DNA from: Myxococcales bacterium
GTDB lineage: Bacteria; Myxococcota_C; UBA6777
DNA length: 5,690 nucleotides
NCBI GenBank assembly: GCA_027005175.1
Contig: JALTMC010000301.1
Coordinates: forward strand, 1 to 5,690
Reading direction: 5' to 3'
Shown here in pieces: positions 5,007-5,690 of this stretch. Both the position numbers and the translations under genes were made by a program. The stretch's first letter is position 1. Each line of letters opens with the position of its first letter. The notes under the pieces were generated by a model. The model was given only the letters and a program-made list of their open reading frames with translations. It ran no database searches and had not been told where the DNA came from.

Positions 5007-5690
5007 ATGAGCTTGAAAAAAGCGGAACGCAAAATTGAACGAGCACGTGTCAAAGGTAGCGAGGATTTAGATCTTTCTGATATGGATTTAACAGAGCTTC
5101 CTGCCTCGATAGGACAGTTAACCAGTCTTGTTGAGTTGGACCTCAGCGAAAATGAGTTGAGTAAGCTTCCCTCAGAGATCGGCCAGCTAACCAATCTTGT
5201 AGAGCTAGACCTCAGTGAAAATGAGTTGAGTAAGCTTCCCTCAGAGATCGGTCAACTTACCAACCTTGTGGAGCTTGATCTCAGTGAAAATGAACTGGAA
5301 TACTTACCCCGAGAGATCGGTCAACTGACCAGCCTTGAGGAACTCGACCTCAGTGAGAATGAGCTGGAAGAGGTGCCCGCAGAGTTAGGTGCTTTGACAA
5401 ACCTGAAGGTGCTCGACCTCAGTGAAAATGAATTGTCTCAAGTGCCAAGAGAGCTGGGGAATCTTAGCAGACTCAAGGAGCTTGACCTCTGTGAGAATGT
5501 TTTGACAGGCATTCCGGCAGAGTTGGGGCAACTGACGAATCTGGTAGAACTCGACCTCAGTGAGAATGAACTTACCGGAGTTCCCCGAGAGCTGGGGAAT
5601 TTGAGCAGACTCAAGGAACTCGACCTCAGTGAGAATGAACTGAGAGAGATACCTCGGGAGTTGGGAGAGCTGAGCCGCCTTAAAGAATTT
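5007..5690 (+). CDS. Leucine-rich-repeat protein (C-terminus beyond right edge)
   Basis: The frame is open from the ATG at 5007 to the window end, 228 residues. AAAGGA at 4993-4998 lies 8 bases upstream. Residues 1-20 are a charged cap (KKAERKIERARVKGSEDL), without signal peptide, so the protein is probably cytoplasmic. From L21 on there are nine uninterrupted 23-residue LRR units with the pattern LDLSENELxxLPxEIGQLTN, followed by F228 as the start of a tenth. Such repeats form a curved solenoid that binds proteins. A charged A-x-x-K/R-I-x-x-A-R cap followed by LDLS is often seen in bacterial LRR proteins of the ROCO (Roc-COR GTPase) type and in other signalling LRR proteins. This parallel is inference, since the effector domain is outside the window. 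Unit 7 reads LDLCENVL, departing from the strict LDLSENEL. The gene is divergent from the restriction-modification unit. Confidence 0.9.
   Translation, partial: MSLKKAERKIERARVKGSEDLDLSDMDLTELPASIGQLTSLVELDLSENELSKLPSEIGQLTNLVELDLSENELSKLPSEIGQLTNLVELDLSENELEYLPREIGQLTSLEELDLSENELEEVPAELGALTNLKVLDLSENELSQVPRELGNLSRLKELDLCENVLTGIPAELGQLTNLVELDLSENELTGVPRELGNLSRLKELDLSENELREIPRELGELSRLKEF
5067..5687 (+). repeat. Nine tandem 69-bp LRR-coding units
   Basis: Units start at L21 and every 23 residues after it, with no insertion or deletion. Units 2 (5136-5204) and 3 (5205-5273) encode the same 23 residues. Units 5 to 8 alternate between an AELGxLTNL type and a RELGNLSRLKE type, so a two-unit block of 138 bp appears to have been copied. 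Unit 9 is again of the RELG-LSRLKE type. This is a coding repeat array that probably expands by recombination. Confidence 0.93.

Noticed and set aside
5067-5687. Regular repeats considered as a CRISPR or satellite array
   Set aside because: The 69-bp period stays in frame and encodes a standard LRR pattern with no unique spacers.

Overview
The window is bacterial: genes are compact and mostly preceded by Shine-Dalgarno-like sites, and one adjacent gene pair looks like an operon. The source is probably a member of the former Deltaproteobacteria (Myxococcota, Bradymonadota or relatives). This rests mainly on the secreted Cys/Asp-rich repeat protein at the left edge, a repeat style common in those groups. 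The base composition is moderate, lower than in classic myxobacteria, so this placement is tentative.

Layout, left to right. (1) 1-557, minus strand: N-terminal part of an exported protein with a hydrophobic leader, a small Cys cluster, a Thr/Pro/Glu/Lys linker and exact 32-residue Cys/Asp repeats that run off the left edge. (2) 558-829: divergent intergenic region with a perfect 16-bp hairpin and a 14-bp palindrome. (3) 830-1804, plus strand: a complete zinc-independent quinone oxidoreductase-like MDR enzyme. (4) 1805-1839: short convergent gap. (5) 1840-4786, minus strand: a two-gene unit made of a PD-(D/E)xK endonuclease (4031-4786) followed 13 bp later by a large Zn-ribbon-containing DNA methyltransferase (1840-4017). 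I read it as a restriction-modification system. (6) 4787-5006: divergent intergenic region with a candidate promoter on each strand. (7) 5007-5690, plus strand: start of a leucine-rich-repeat protein with nine perfect 23-residue units, running off the right edge.

How the genes fit together. The endonuclease and methyltransferase almost certainly act as a pair, one cutting unmodified DNA and the other protecting the host. The methyltransferase belongs to the broad COG1743/DUF1156-like group (WWAKR N-terminal motif, DPFMGSGTT, DPPY followed by YSELSDFF). Seeing it paired with a compact 251-residue nuclease, and with no control protein visible, is the most interesting feature here. The LRR gene is divergent from this unit; its N-terminal cap resembles bacterial ROCO-type or other signalling LRR proteins, but its effector domain lies outside the window. 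No functional link to the reductase or the secreted protein is visible.
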